Below are positions 15,379 through 23,483 of a stretch of 52,822 nt of DNA, in pieces (position 1 is the stretch's first letter; every line of letters starts with the position of its first letter). The translations under genes were made by a program, and so were the position numbers. Under the pieces are notes generated by a model. It worked only from the letters and a program-made list of their open reading frames with translations, was not told where the DNA came from and searched no databases. Location of the stretch: positions 1 to 52,822 of the forward strand of contig JAEXHA010000094.1 of assembly GCA_023450335.1 (NCBI GenBank), given 5' to 3'. The stretch comes from Actinomycetes bacterium. GTDB taxonomy: Bacteria; Actinomycetota; Actinomycetes; Actinomycetales; Microbacteriaceae.

Positions 15379-16734
15379 ATGAGCGTCAATGTCGACGATG
15401 CCGTCGCCGTGGGCGGCCCGGACCTCCCCCAGCAGCGGCGCCTGGTCACCACGCTGCCTGGTCCCCGGTCGCAGCAGATCCTCGCGCGAAAGGCCGATGC
15501 CGTGGCCGCCGGCGTCGCGCACACTGTGCCGATCGCGGCGGTCGCCGCCGGGGGAGGAGTCGTCGTCGACGCCGACGGCAACTCGCTCATCGACCTCGGC
15601 TCGGGCATTGCCGTGACCACGGTCGGCAACGCGCACCCGAAGGTCGTGGCCGCGGTGACCGACCAGGTCGCGCGCTTCTCTCACACGTGCTTCATGATCT
15701 CGCCCTACGAGGGCTACATCGCCGTCGCCGAAGCGCTCGGCCGGCTCACGCCCGGTGCCCACGCCAAGAAGACCGCGCTGTTCAACTCCGGCGCCGAGGC
15801 CGTCGAGAACGCGGTCAAGATCGCCCGCTCAGCCACCGGGCGCCCGGCAGTCGTGGCGTTCGACCACGCGTACCACGGCCGCACCAACCTGACCATGGCG
15901 CTCACGGCCAAGGCCATGCCCTACAAGCGCGGGTTCGGTCCGTTCGCCCCCGAGGTGTACCGCGTGCCCGGCTCGTACCCGTTCCGTGACGGGTTGAGCG
16001 GGGCCGATGCCGCCGCGCGGACGATCGCGCTGATCGAGGCGCAGGTGGGAGCCGAGCAGGTCGCCGCCGTGGTCATCGAGCCCATCCAAGGCGAAGGCGG
16101 CTTCATCGTCCCCGCCGACGGCTTCCTGCCCGCGATCGCCGACTGGTGCCGCGCCCACGGCGTCGTGTTCATCGCCGACGAGGTGCAGACCGGCTTCGCC
16201 CGCACCGGCACCATGTTCGCGTGCGAGCAGTTCGGTGTCGTGCCCGACCTCGTCGCCACTGCGAAGGGCATCGCCGCCGGCTTCCCGCTCTCGGCCGTGA
16301 CCGGCCGTGCCGAGCTCATGGACGCCGTGCACCCCGGCGGGCTCGGGGGCACGTACGGCGGCAACCCCGTCGCGTGCGCCGCGGCGCTGGCCGCCCTCGA
16401 GGTGTTCGAGACAGAGGGACTGGCGGCCCGCGCCGACGCGATCGGGCGCATTCTGATCACGCGGCTCACCGGCACCCAACGAACCGACCCGCGCCTGGGC
16501 GAGGTGCGTGGCCGCGGGGCGATGGTCGCCGCGGAGTTCGTCGACCCGGCCACCGGTGCGCCCGACCCGGGACTCGCGTCGACCGTCGCCCGCGCCTGCA
16601 TCGCCGAGGGCGTCATCGTGCTCACCTGCGGCACGCTCGGCAACGTGCTGCGCTTCCTGCCGCCGTTGTCGATCAGCGACACCCTGCTCGAAGAAGGACT
16701 CGACGTCGTCGCGGCATCCCTCGCGGCGGCGTGA
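15379..16734 (+). CDS. gabT: 4-aminobutyrate--2-oxoglutarate transaminase
   Basis: 451 aa class III aminotransferase converting GABA and 2-oxoglutarate to succinate semialdehyde and glutamate. Motifs: NSGAEAVENAVKIAR (PLP phosphate cup, about 136-150), FDHAYHGRTNLTMALT (about 161-176), EPIQGEGGF, IADEVQTGFARTG with the PLP-ring D267, and TAKGIAAGFPLSAV with PLP lysine K296. Length and motif spacing match actinobacterial GabT. The gabD gene follows 33 nt downstream with its own Shine-Dalgarno, so they form a gabTD operon for GABA degradation. No GabR or GABA permease is seen in the window. Confidence 0.92.
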   Translation: MSVNVDDAVAVGGPDLPQQRRLVTTLPGPRSQQILARKADAVAAGVAHTVPIAAVAAGGGVVVDADGNSLIDLGSGIAVTTVGNAHPKVVAAVTDQVARFSHTCFMISPYEGYIAVAEALGRLTPGAHAKKTALFNSGAEAVENAVKIARSATGRPAVVAFDHAYHGRTNLTMALTAKAMPYKRGFGPFAPEVYRVPGSYPFRDGLSGADAAARTIALIEAQVGAEQVAAVVIEPIQGEGGFIVPADGFLPAIADWCRAHGVVFIADEVQTGFARTGTMFACEQFGVVPDLVATAKGIAAGFPLSAVTGRAELMDAVHPGGLGGTYGGNPVACAAALAALEVFETEGLAARADAIGRILITRLTGTQRTDPRLGEVRGRGAMVAAEFVDPATGAPDPGLASTVARACIAEGVIVLTCGTLGNVLRFLPPLSISDTLLEEGLDVVAASLAAA

Positions 16735-16767
16735 CACGGCGCGACCCGCGCCCCGATCGGAGGACAC

Positions 16768-18129
16768 ATGACCGGCTACACCGTCACCAATCCCGCCACC
16801 GGCGAGCAGCTCGCCACCTACCCGCTGGCCGCCGACACCGACGTCGACCAAGGCATCGCCGACGCGCACGCGGCGGCTGAAGGCTGGGGACGCACCTCGT
16901 CACCGGCTGACCGGGCCGAACTGCTGCGCCGGGCCGCGCAGTTGCACCGCGAACGCCGTGACGAGCTGGCCGAGGCCATCGTCCGAGAGATGGGCAAGCC
17001 GCTCGAAGCGGCTCTGGGCGAGGTGGACTTCGCCGCCGACATCACCGAGTACTACGCCGACCACATCGATGAGATCACCGCCGACACGCCGGTGCCGATC
17101 GAGGGCGAGGGCAGTGCCGTGATCCGGCGCAGTCCGCTGGGCGCACTGTTGGGCGTCATGCCGTGGAACTTCCCCTACTACCAGGTGGCCCGCTTCGCCG
17201 CGCCGAACCTGGCGCTGGGCAACACGATCATCCTCAAGCACGCCGAGCAGTGCCCCGCCTCGGCGTCCGCGATAGCGCGCATCTACGACGACGCCGGCTT
17301 CCCCCGCGGCGCCTACGTCAATCTCTTCCTTTCGCACGATCAGGCCGCCGGTGTGATCGCCGACCCGCGTGTGCGCGGCGTCTCGGTGACCGGATCCGAA
17401 CGCGCCGGCGCTGCGGTGGCAGAGGTCGCGGGCCGGCACCTGAAGAAGGTCGCACTCGAGCTCGGCGGCTCTGACCCGTTCATCCTGCTGTCGACCGATG
17501 ATCTCGACGCCGTCGTCGCGCAGGCTGTCGAGGCGCGGCTGGACAACACCGGCCAGTCGTGCAATGCCGCCAAGCGCTTCATCGTGGCATCCGAGCTCTA
17601 CGACGCGTTCGTCGAGAAGTTCGCCGCGGGCATGGCGGCGGCAACCGTCGGCGACCCGTTCGACGATGTCGTGCTGGGGCCGCTGTCGTCGCTGGCGGCG
17701 GCCGAGCGTCTCGAGCAGCAGGTGCAGGATGCCGTGGCCGAGGGCGCCCAGGTCGTGACCGGAGGCACGCGGGACCGTGCCTTCTTCGCGCCGACGGTGC
17801 TGACCGGAGTCACCGCGTCGATGAAGGCCTATCGCGAAGAGCTGTTCGGGCCGGTCGGGGTGGTCTACCGCGCCGCTGACGAGGACGACGCGGTGCGCAT
17901 CGCCAACGACACGCCGTTCGGTCTCGGGTCGTACGTGTTCACGACCGACCCAACCCAGGCCGAGCGTGTGGCCGACCGCATCGAGGCGGGCATGGTGTTC
18001 GTCAACCTGGTGCTCGCCGACGAGGCGGGGCTTCCCTTCGGCGGCGTCAAACGCAGCGGCACCGGACGTGAGCTGGGGCTGCTGGGAGCCGACGAGTTCG
18101 TCAACAAGAAGCTCATTCGCACCGCGTGA
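16768..18129 (+). CDS. gabD: NAD(P)-dependent succinate-semialdehyde dehydrogenase
   Basis: 453 aa aldehyde dehydrogenase superfamily enzyme; oxidises succinate semialdehyde to succinate, feeding the TCA cycle. Catalytic residues: E231 in VALELGGSDPF and C265 in NTGQSCNAAKR; the oxyanion/cofactor motif MPWNFPYYQV lies at about 131-140. It belongs to the shorter SSADH group of about 455 aa. CGGAGGACAC gives a strong ribosome binding site before the ATG. It follows gabT, and the succinate produced joins that from isocitrate lyase encoded nearby, although the two operons have separate promoters. Confidence 0.92.
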   Translation: MTGYTVTNPATGEQLATYPLAADTDVDQGIADAHAAAEGWGRTSSPADRAELLRRAAQLHRERRDELAEAIVREMGKPLEAALGEVDFAADITEYYADHIDEITADTPVPIEGEGSAVIRRSPLGALLGVMPWNFPYYQVARFAAPNLALGNTIILKHAEQCPASASAIARIYDDAGFPRGAYVNLFLSHDQAAGVIADPRVRGVSVTGSERAGAAVAEVAGRHLKKVALELGGSDPFILLSTDDLDAVVAQAVEARLDNTGQSCNAAKRFIVASELYDAFVEKFAAGMAAATVGDPFDDVVLGPLSSLAAAERLEQQVQDAVAEGAQVVTGGTRDRAFFAPTVLTGVTASMKAYREELFGPVGVVYRAADEDDAVRIANDTPFGLGSYVFTTDPTQAERVADRIEAGMVFVNLVLADEAGLPFGGVKRSGTGRELGLLGADEFVNKKLIRTA

Positions 18130-18172
18130 GACTGCGATGGCGTCCCGGCGCTCCCGGCGAGAGGATGGAGAC

Positions 18173-18610
18173 ATGGAAGAGAACTCCGAGGTCGTCGAGC
18201 GGCTGAGCGATCAGGCGTGCTGGGACCGCCTCGCCGGCGAAGCGCTCGGTCGGCTGGTCACGCACGTGGGCGAGGTCCTCGACATCTTCCCCGTCAACTA
18301 CGTCGTCGACGGCGCTTCGCTGGTGTTCCGTACCGCCGAGGGCAGCAAGCTCACCGAACTGACGATCAACGATGAGGTGCTGTTCGAGGTCGATGCGCAC
18401 AGTGCGACCGACGCCTGGAGTGTCGTGGTGCGCGGGCGGGCCGAGCGCCTCACCACCAACGACGAGGTGCAGGCCGCCGACGCGCTGCCCCTGAAGCCGT
18501 GGATCCCGACGCTGAAGTACAACTACGTGCGCATCACGCCCCGTTCGCTGTCGGGGCGGGCCTTCGCGCGCAGTGGCGAGCCCGACCGATACGGCATCCA
18601 GCAGTACTGA
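18173..18610 (+). CDS. Pyridoxamine 5'-phosphate oxidase family (flavin-nucleotide-binding) protein
   Basis: 145 aa split-barrel protein of the PPOx/flavin-nucleotide-binding family. Characteristic strands: GRLVTHVGEVLDIFPVNYVV, then VFRTAEGSKLTEL (FMN or F420 phosphate contact) and VLFEVDAHSATDAWSVVVRG. Relatives reduce or bind varied substrates using F420 or FMN. The specific role cannot be named. GAGAGGATGGAG lies just upstream of the ATG. It starts 43 nt after gabD and may be read through from gabTD, although GAGGAT 6 nt before the ATG could also serve as a leaderless -10. It ends 147 nt before tRNA-Trp. Confidence 0.78.
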   Translation: MEENSEVVERLSDQACWDRLAGEALGRLVTHVGEVLDIFPVNYVVDGASLVFRTAEGSKLTELTINDEVLFEVDAHSATDAWSVVVRGRAERLTTNDEVQAADALPLKPWIPTLKYNYVRITPRSLSGRAFARSGEPDRYGIQQY

Positions 18611-18650
18611 CCACGCCCGGGCTGATTCGCTCCCCGCCGTGAGCATGACG

Positions 18651-18656
18651 TACACT
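18651..18656 (+). promoter_or_regulatory. -10 element (TACACT) upstream of tRNA-Trp-secE-nusG
   Basis: TACACT within GTACACTGGA. The same 10-mer occurs at the rplJ promoter (37313-37322), which suggests a common initiation region for translation-related operons. The -35 is unclear. Confidence 0.45.
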
Positions 18657-18757
18657 GGACGACGCAGTTGTCTGCACTCTTTCGCCGTGCCCGTCGACCG
18701 GGAAACCCCGCAAACTGGCTACGGTGGAGGTGTGGACACCCGGGGTCGCCAGACCTT

Positions 18758-18830
<73 letters not shown>

Positions 18831-18902
18831 CGCGCGTCAGCGGTCACGCTGGCACCACGCGCCAGCAGCGTGCTGGCACGAAACACATCACAGGTGGGTT
18901 GC

Positions 18903-19166
18903 ATGGTCCAGGATGAGCCGAACGGCGAGATCGTCGCGGCAGGCGGCGCGACCCGCGAGAAGAAGCTGAACTTCTTCCAGCGGATCGCACTGTTCATCCG
19001 GCAGGTATTCGCCGAGCTTCGCAAGGTCGTCACCCCGACCCGCCAGGAGCTCGTCAAGTTCACGGCGGTCGTCCTCGGATTCGTCGTCGTGCTGATGGGC
19101 TTCGTCTACGGACTCGACCTGCTGTTCACGTGGGTCGTAGACGTCATCTTCGGCATCCCGGGCTGA
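18903..19166 (+). CDS. secE: Preprotein translocase subunit SecE
   Basis: 87 aa single-span subunit of the SecYEG channel. The family core is clear: REKKLNFFQRIALFIRQV, then FAELRKVVTPTRQELVKFTA (the amphipathic helix and conserved TP motif) and a C-terminal transmembrane helix (about residues 57-78). The frame is open further upstream, into the tRNA-Trp 3' end, but the ATG at 18903 is the first start that gives a normal-length SecE. GGTGG precedes it. It is co-oriented with tRNA-Trp and nusG, as in most bacteria. Confidence 0.93.
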   Translation: MVQDEPNGEIVAAGGATREKKLNFFQRIALFIRQVFAELRKVVTPTRQELVKFTAVVLGFVVVLMGFVYGLDLLFTWVVDVIFGIPG

Positions 19167-19228
19167 ATCCGCCCCGAAGCACGCCGCTGACGACCGGCAC
19201 CCGCACCCCCCAATGGAAGAGAACGCAA

Positions 19229-20263
19229 GTGTCTGAAAGATATGTCGACGACGCCGACTGGTCGACCGCGGCCGAGCAGTCGAGTGAGGACGACGAAGCG
19301 CAGGAGGGCAACGTCCTGGCCGGCCAGGAACGCTCGGCCCAGGCGCCTGAGCACGCCGCCGTCCACGTCGTCGACACCGACGACACCGACGGCGCCGACG
19401 ACGCGGACCCATCCGACGCTGACCTGGACGACATCGACATCGACGACCCGGAGGCAGACGCCATCGTGAACGACGCACTTGAGATCGACGAAGCCGCAGA
19501 GGCCGAGGCTGCCGCCGAGGTGCTCAACGACTCGCTGGCCGAAGAGTCCGCCGAGCGCGCGGCCGAGGCTGCCGACGAGGTCACCCCCTATGACGGGCCC
19601 GAGGTGGGCGCCGACGAGGACGATGCGGCCGACGAAGAGCCCGCCGACCCGTACGAGGCGTTCCGCGACGAACTGCGCTCGCTGCCGGGCAAGTGGTACG
19701 TCATCCACTCGTACGCCGGCTTCGAGCGCAAGGTGAAGGCCAACATCGAGCAGCGCAAGTCGACGCTCGAGGTCGAGGACGACATCTACCAGATCGAGGT
19801 TCCCCTCGAGGACGTCGTCGAGATCAAGAACGGCCAGCGCAAGATGGTCACCCGTGTGCGCATCCCCGGCTACGTGCTGGTGCGCATGGAGCTCAACGAA
19901 GACACCTGGTCGGTCGTGCGGCACACGCCCGGCGTCACCGGGTTCGTCGGCAACGCGCACAATCCGACGCCGCTGCGCTTCGAAGAGGCCTTCAACATGC
20001 TGAAGTCGCTCGTCGAGGTCAAGGAGGTCGCTCCGGCCAAGGGCGGCGGCGCCAAGGCCGCGGCCGCGCAGACCCGGGCCATCCCCGCCGAGGTCGACTT
20101 CGAGATCGGCGAGACCATCACCATCAAGGAAGGCTCGTTCGCGGGCCTGCCCGGTTCGATCAGCGAGATCAAGCCCGAGAGCGGCAAGCTCACCGTGCTC
20201 GTCTCACTGTTCGAGCGTGAGACCCCGGTCGAGCTCTCGTTCGACCAGGTCACCAAGCTCTGA
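19229..20263 (+). CDS. nusG: Transcription termination/antitermination factor NusG
   Basis: 344 aa from the GTG at 19229. The first about 145 residues are a very acidic Asp/Glu/Ala-rich extension typical of actinobacterial NusG. The NGN domain follows (KWYVIHSYAGFERKVKANIE, about 155-174, through TPGVTGFVGNA), then a C-terminal KOW domain (ETITIKEGSFAGLPGSISEI, about 289-308). NusG binds RNA polymerase, modulates pausing and links it to Rho or ribosomes. The upstream in-frame ATG at 19130 lies inside secE and would add residues unlike the family. A hairpin lies 36 nt after the stop, so nusG ends its operon; rplK has its own promoter. Confidence 0.94.
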   Translation: MSERYVDDADWSTAAEQSSEDDEAQEGNVLAGQERSAQAPEHAAVHVVDTDDTDGADDADPSDADLDDIDIDDPEADAIVNDALEIDEAAEAEAAAEVLNDSLAEESAERAAEAADEVTPYDGPEVGADEDDAADEEPADPYEAFRDELRSLPGKWYVIHSYAGFERKVKANIEQRKSTLEVEDDIYQIEVPLEDVVEIKNGQRKMVTRVRIPGYVLVRMELNEDTWSVVRHTPGVTGFVGNAHNPTPLRFEEAFNMLKSLVEVKEVAPAKGGGAKAAAAQTRAIPAEVDFEIGETITIKEGSFAGLPGSISEIKPESGKLTVLVSLFERETPVELSFDQVTKL

Positions 20264-20298
20264 CACCTCGGGTCGCGACGACCCGCTGTGCAACCGAG

Positions 20299-20325
20299 GC
20301 CCCGCCGGCTCCGTGCCGGCGGGGC
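20299..20325 (+). terminator. Terminator hairpin after nusG
   Basis: GCCCCGCCGG (20299-20308) pairs with CCGGCGGGGC (20316-20325); 10-bp GC-rich stem, 7-nt loop, no T-run. Confidence 0.65.
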
Positions 20326-20347
20326 GTCGTCGCTTCGTGCCCTCGGC

Positions 20348-20746
20348 TCAGTGCGCGTGCCGCCCGGCCCAGTGCGGACTCTGGATGAGGCCGATCAGGT
20401 TGCCGAACGGGTCGGCCACCGATGCCGACAGCCAGCCTTCGCCGCGCACGGTCACCGGGTCGAAGGGCGTCGCCCCCAGCTCCCGCAGCCTGTCGAACGC
20501 CGCCTGGATGTCGTCGACATGGATGCTGACCAGCGCGCCGCCCGGCGCCGGCAGGCTCGGCCGGAAGCGCGCATCCATGAGGGCGAGTTCGTCTTCGTCG
20601 TCGCCGAACCGCCACTCCGCATACTGCACCGGGCCGGTCTCCGGGCGCACGAAGTACGGCGGCTCACCGAGCACCGTGCTGTACCAGTCCACGGCCGCGG
20701 CCATGTCGTCGGCGACGAGGTTGAGGTTGGCAAGTCCACGGAACAT
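20348..20746 (-). CDS. VOC family protein (glyoxalase/bleomycin-resistance fold)
   Basis: 132 aa single VOC-fold protein. Strand motifs: FRGLANLNLVADDMAAAVDW at the N-terminus, VSIHVDDIQAAFDRLRELG in the middle, and VRGEGWLSASVADPFGNLIG at the C-terminus, where DPFGN is the usual VOC signature. Members bind a divalent metal and act as lyases, dioxygenases or drug-binding proteins; the substrate here is unknown. AGGAGGAG lies just before the ATG. It is divergent from the WYL regulator and shares with it a 100-nt region rich in symmetric sequence, so it is the likely target of that regulator. Both genes interrupt the usual nusG-rplK order. Confidence 0.8.
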   Translation of the reverse strand: MFRGLANLNLVADDMAAAVDWYSTVLGEPPYFVRPETGPVQYAEWRFGDDEDELALMDARFRPSLPAPGGALVSIHVDDIQAAFDRLRELGATPFDPVTVRGEGWLSASVADPFGNLIGLIQSPHWAGRHAH

Positions 20747-20788
20747 ATCTCCTCCTGAGGTGTGTCGTTTCCTCCATGCTTCCGGGTA

Positions 20789-20841
20789 AAGTGATCACGT
20801 ACTGATCACTTCAGAATCGGATGTCACTTCAGAATCGGATG
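20789..20841. promoter_or_regulatory. Operator region: 9-bp inverted repeat plus 18-bp tandem repeat
   Basis: AAGTGATCA-cgtac-TGATCACTT (20789-20811) is a perfect 9-bp inverted repeat. Its right arm runs into a tandem pair of TCACTTCAGAATCGGATG (20806-20823 and 20824-20841), ending 5 nt before the GTG of the WYL regulator. Such symmetry in a divergent promoter indicates the regulator's own binding site. Confidence 0.6.
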
Positions 20842-20846
20842 TCTCT

Positions 20847-21815
20847 GTGCGCGCCGACCGGCTGATCCAGGCACTTCTCGTCCTGCAGGGACGGTCGCAC
20901 ATCACGGCGTCCGAACTCGCCGCCGAGCTGGAGGTCTCGGTGCCGACGGCGCGGCGCGACCTCGAAGCGCTGCTGATGGCCGGCGTGCCGCTGTACCCCA
21001 CGCGCGGTCGGGGCGGCGGCTGGCGGCTGATCGGCGGCGCGCGCACCGACCTGACGGGACTGACACAGGCGGAGACCACGGCGCTGCTGGGCGGCCTGGC
21101 CCAGGCGGCCGCGGCGACGCCTGAGCGCACACAGGCGATGCGAAAGGTGATGCAGGCGCTGCCTGCGCCGTTCCGTGCGGGCGCGGAGAGGGTGGTGGAT
21201 GCCACGGTGCGTGACGCCCCGTGGGGGGCGATCGGCCAGGATGAGGCCCCGGAGGCCATCGTCGCACTGCAGCGCGCCGTCGCCGAAGGTCGTCAGGTTC
21301 GTATCGCGTACGGCGATGCACCCGACCCCGTCGACCTCGTGCCGCTCATCGTCGGCACCCGGGGGCGGATCTGGTACGCGATCGCCGCGCCGGCAGGCAG
21401 CGACGGTGAGACGGCCCACACGCAACGCGCTCGCACGTACCGGGTCGACCGGATGCGCTCGGCGACCGTGCTGCCCGGGGCCGGTTCCGCTCCGGTCGGA
21501 TTCGATCGTGCTGCGGCATGGGAGGTGATGGTCGAGCAGGTGGAGGAGCTGCGCGGCGCCGTGCACGCTCGCGTGCTGGTGCACCCCCGTGCCGTCGCAG
21601 CGCTGCGCGACCGGTTCGGCGCACAGGCCCGGGTGCTCGCCGAGGAGGCGGGCAGCGGGCCGGTGCCCATGGAGGTGCGCGCACACCGCGTCGACGCGCT
21701 GGCCGAGCAACTCGCCGGTTGGACCGATGTCGCCGAGGTCACCGCACCCGCCGAACTGCAGGTCGCGCTGCGCGAACTGGGATTGCGCATCGCCGCCCGA
21801 TACGCAGACGCCTGA
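20847..21815 (+). CDS. WYL-domain transcriptional regulator (YafY type)
   Basis: 322 aa. N-terminal winged helix-turn-helix of the HTH_11/DeoR kind (ADRLIQALLVLQGRSHITAS, VSVPTARRDLEALLMAGVPL, about residues 3-50). A ligand-sensing WYL domain lies at about 140-215 (IYGD..LVPLIVGTRGRIWYAIAAP), with the W-Y pair in IWYAIAA, and a WCX C-terminal extension follows. WYL proteins sense nucleic acids or small ligands and usually control adjacent genes. Here the divergent VOC gene is the obvious target. The GTG start has no Shine-Dalgarno, so leaderless initiation is possible. It sits 147 nt upstream of rplK, which has its own -10. Confidence 0.85.
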   Translation: MRADRLIQALLVLQGRSHITASELAAELEVSVPTARRDLEALLMAGVPLYPTRGRGGGWRLIGGARTDLTGLTQAETTALLGGLAQAAAATPERTQAMRKVMQALPAPFRAGAERVVDATVRDAPWGAIGQDEAPEAIVALQRAVAEGRQVRIAYGDAPDPVDLVPLIVGTRGRIWYAIAAPAGSDGETAHTQRARTYRVDRMRSATVLPGAGSAPVGFDRAAAWEVMVEQVEELRGAVHARVLVHPRAVAALRDRFGAQARVLAEEAGSGPVPMEVRAHRVDALAEQLAGWTDVAEVTAPAELQVALRELGLRIAARYADA

Positions 21816-21843
21816 GTGTGTCGCGAGGCTCCGTCGCATGGCG

Positions 21844-21849
21844 TAAGAT
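21844..21849 (+). promoter_or_regulatory. -10 element (TAAGAT) of the rplK-rplA operon
   Basis: TAAGAT is the best -10 match between the WYL gene and rplK and leaves a leader of about 105 nt. The leader contains a small symmetric element, GGATGCC-acc-GGCATCC (21924-21940), and a strong ribosome binding site (GAGGAAAGGAAA). I recognise no riboswitch; L1 autoregulation through the leader is known in other bacteria. Confidence 0.4.
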
Positions 21850-21962
21850 GAGGAGGTTGCACGTTCGCGCTCCGTCGCGCCCGCGCAGCGAACCGCCGTC
21901 CGGAACCGCCGGATCCGCGGGAGAGGGATGCCACCGGCATCCACTCGAGGAAAGGAAACACT

Positions 21963-22394
21963 ATGGCACCGAAGAAGAAGGTGACCGGCCTGATCAAGCT
22001 CCAGATCAACGCCGGTGCCGCCAACCCGGCGCCGCCGATCGGGCCCGCGCTCGGTCAGCACGGCGTCAACATCATGGAGTTCTGCAAGGCGTACAACGCC
22101 GCGACCGAGTCGCAGCGCGGCAACGTCGTCCCCGTCGAGATCACCGTCTACGAGGACCGCAGCTTCACCTTCATCCTGAAGACCCCGCCGGCAGCGGAGC
22201 TCATCAAGAAGGCCGCAGGCCTGCAGAAGGGTTCGGCCACGCCGCACACGACCAAGGTGGGCAAGCTCACCAAGGACCAGGTGCGCCAGATCGCCGAGAC
22301 CAAGCAGCCCGACCTGAACGCGAACGACCTCGAGGCCGCCGCGAAGATCATTGCCGGCACCGCCCGTTCCATGGGCATCACGGTTGAGGGCTGA
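21963..22394 (+). CDS. rplK: 50S ribosomal protein L11
   Basis: 143 aa, full length. N-terminal [20 protein letters not shown] and [19 protein letters not shown] are hallmark L11 sequence; the C-terminal RNA-binding domain follows ([20 protein letters not shown]). L11 binds the GTPase-associated region of 23S rRNA and is needed for stringent-response signalling. It is preceded by GAGGAAAGGAAACACT and followed 13 nt later by rplA. The usual neighbour nusG is separated by the inserted VOC/WYL pair. Confidence 0.98.
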
Positions 22395-22407
22395 GGGGAG
22401 AACGACA

Positions 22408-23097
22408 ATGGCTAAGTCCAAGGTTTACGCAGCTGCCGCGGCCAAGATCGACCGCGACAAGTTCTACACGTCCACCGAGGCGGTCGCCCTCGCCAAGGAG
22501 ACCGGCTCGAAGAAGTTCGACTCCACCGTCGAGGTCGCCCTCAAGCTCGCGGTGGACCCGCGCAAGGCCGACCAGATGGTCCGTGGCACGGTCATGCTGC
22601 CGCACGGCACCGGCAAGACCGCCCGCGTCATCGTGTTCGCCAACGGCCCGGCCGCTGAGGCTGCCATCGCCGCGGGTGCGGACGAGGTCGGCGGCACCGA
22701 GCTGATCGAGAAGGTCGCCGGCGGCTGGACCGACTTCGACGCCGCCGTCTCGACCCCTGAGCTCATGGGCCAGGTCGGTCGCCTCGGCAAGGTGCTGGGT
22801 CCGCGTGGCCTCATGCCCAACCCCAAGACCGGCACCGTGGCCCCCAACCCGGCCAAGGCCGTCGAGGAGATCAAGGGCGGCAAGATCGAGTTCCGCGTCG
22901 ACAAGCACGCCAACGTGCACTTCATCGTCGGCAAGGCGTCGTTCACCGCCGAGCAGCTGGACGAGAACTTCAAGGCCGCTCTCGAGGAGATCGTCCGTCT
23001 GAAGCCGTCGAGCGCGAAGGGTCGTTACATCCAGAAGGGTGCCCTGTCGACGACCTTCGGCCCCGGCATCCCGCTGGACGTCAACGCCATCGGCTGA
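22408..23097 (+). CDS. rplA: 50S ribosomal protein L1
   Basis: 229 aa, full length. Characteristic blocks: TVEVALKLAVDPRKADQMVR, the L1 signature around VGRLGKVLGPRGLMPNPKTG (about 128-147), and IEFRVDKHANVHFIVGKASF. L1 forms the mobile stalk at the ribosomal E site and represses its own operon in several bacteria. The ATG at 22408 has GAGGGGAG upstream. The frame extends further upstream inside rplK, but that is not L1-like. A strong terminator follows immediately. Confidence 0.98.
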   Translation: MAKSKVYAAAAAKIDRDKFYTSTEAVALAKETGSKKFDSTVEVALKLAVDPRKADQMVRGTVMLPHGTGKTARVIVFANGPAAEAAIAAGADEVGGTELIEKVAGGWTDFDAAVSTPELMGQVGRLGKVLGPRGLMPNPKTGTVAPNPAKAVEEIKGGKIEFRVDKHANVHFIVGKASFTAEQLDENFKAALEEIVRLKPSSAKGRYIQKGALSTTFGPGIPLDVNAIG

Positions 23098-23109
23098 CAT
23101 CCGTCACGC

Positions 23110-23143
23110 ACAACGGGCCTCACCTTCGGGTGGGGCCCGTTGT
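23110..23143 (+). terminator. Rho-independent terminator after rplKA
   Basis: A 15-bp stem, 23110-23124 with 23129-23143 (one G-U pair), is closed by a TTCG tetraloop. It begins 12 nt after the rplA stop. Confidence 0.85.
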
Positions 23144-23162
23144 CGTCGGTGGATGCCGGGGC

Positions 23163-23438
23163 TCACGCCGTCGGCAGCACCTCGAAGCCGTCGGCGCCGG
23201 TGACCGTGGCATCCACCACCTGCGCCGAAGTCACCCGAGAGCCGGGCGGCCCCTCGGCCATCCACGCCAGCACCTCGTCGACCTGCGCGTCCGTACCCTC
23301 GACCTCGGCCTCGACGGTGCCGTCGCGCCGGTTGCGCACCCAGCCGTGGGCGCCCGCCTCGCGCGCGATCATCCGCATCGTGTAGCGGTAGCCCACGCCC
23401 TGGACCTCGCCGTGGACGATCACGTGCACGCGTCTCAT
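23163..23438 (-). CDS. acyP: Acylphosphatase
   Basis: 91 aa, complete. Catalytic signature GEVQGVGYR (the P-loop-like anion cradle with its arginine, about residues 10-18) and HGWVRNRRDGTVEAEVEG with the catalytic asparagine (N36). It hydrolyses carboxyl-phosphate bonds such as acetyl phosphate or 1,3-bisphosphoglycerate; a ferredoxin-like cytosolic enzyme. The ATG at 23438 has CAGGAT exactly 6 nt upstream, so it is probably leaderless. The frame is open further upstream but non-homologous. It is divergent from the DUF1801 gene, with mirrored -10 elements. Confidence 0.92.
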   Translation of the reverse strand: MRRVHVIVHGEVQGVGYRYTMRMIAREAGAHGWVRNRRDGTVEAEVEGTDAQVDEVLAWMAEGPPGSRVTSAQVVDATVTGADGFEVLPTA

Positions 23439-23444
23439 GTCCCC

Positions 23445-23477
23445 ATCCTGTCGCGCCCGCCCGGAAGATGACAGGAT
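23445..23477. promoter_or_regulatory. Mirrored divergent leaderless promoters (acyP / DUF1801)
   Basis: ATCCTGTC (23445-23452) and GACAGGAT (23470-23477) form an inverted repeat. Each arm contains CAGGAT read toward its own gene, ending 6 nt before the ATG at 23438 (minus strand) and 23484 (plus strand). Confidence 0.5.
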
Positions 23478-23483
23478 GCCGTC

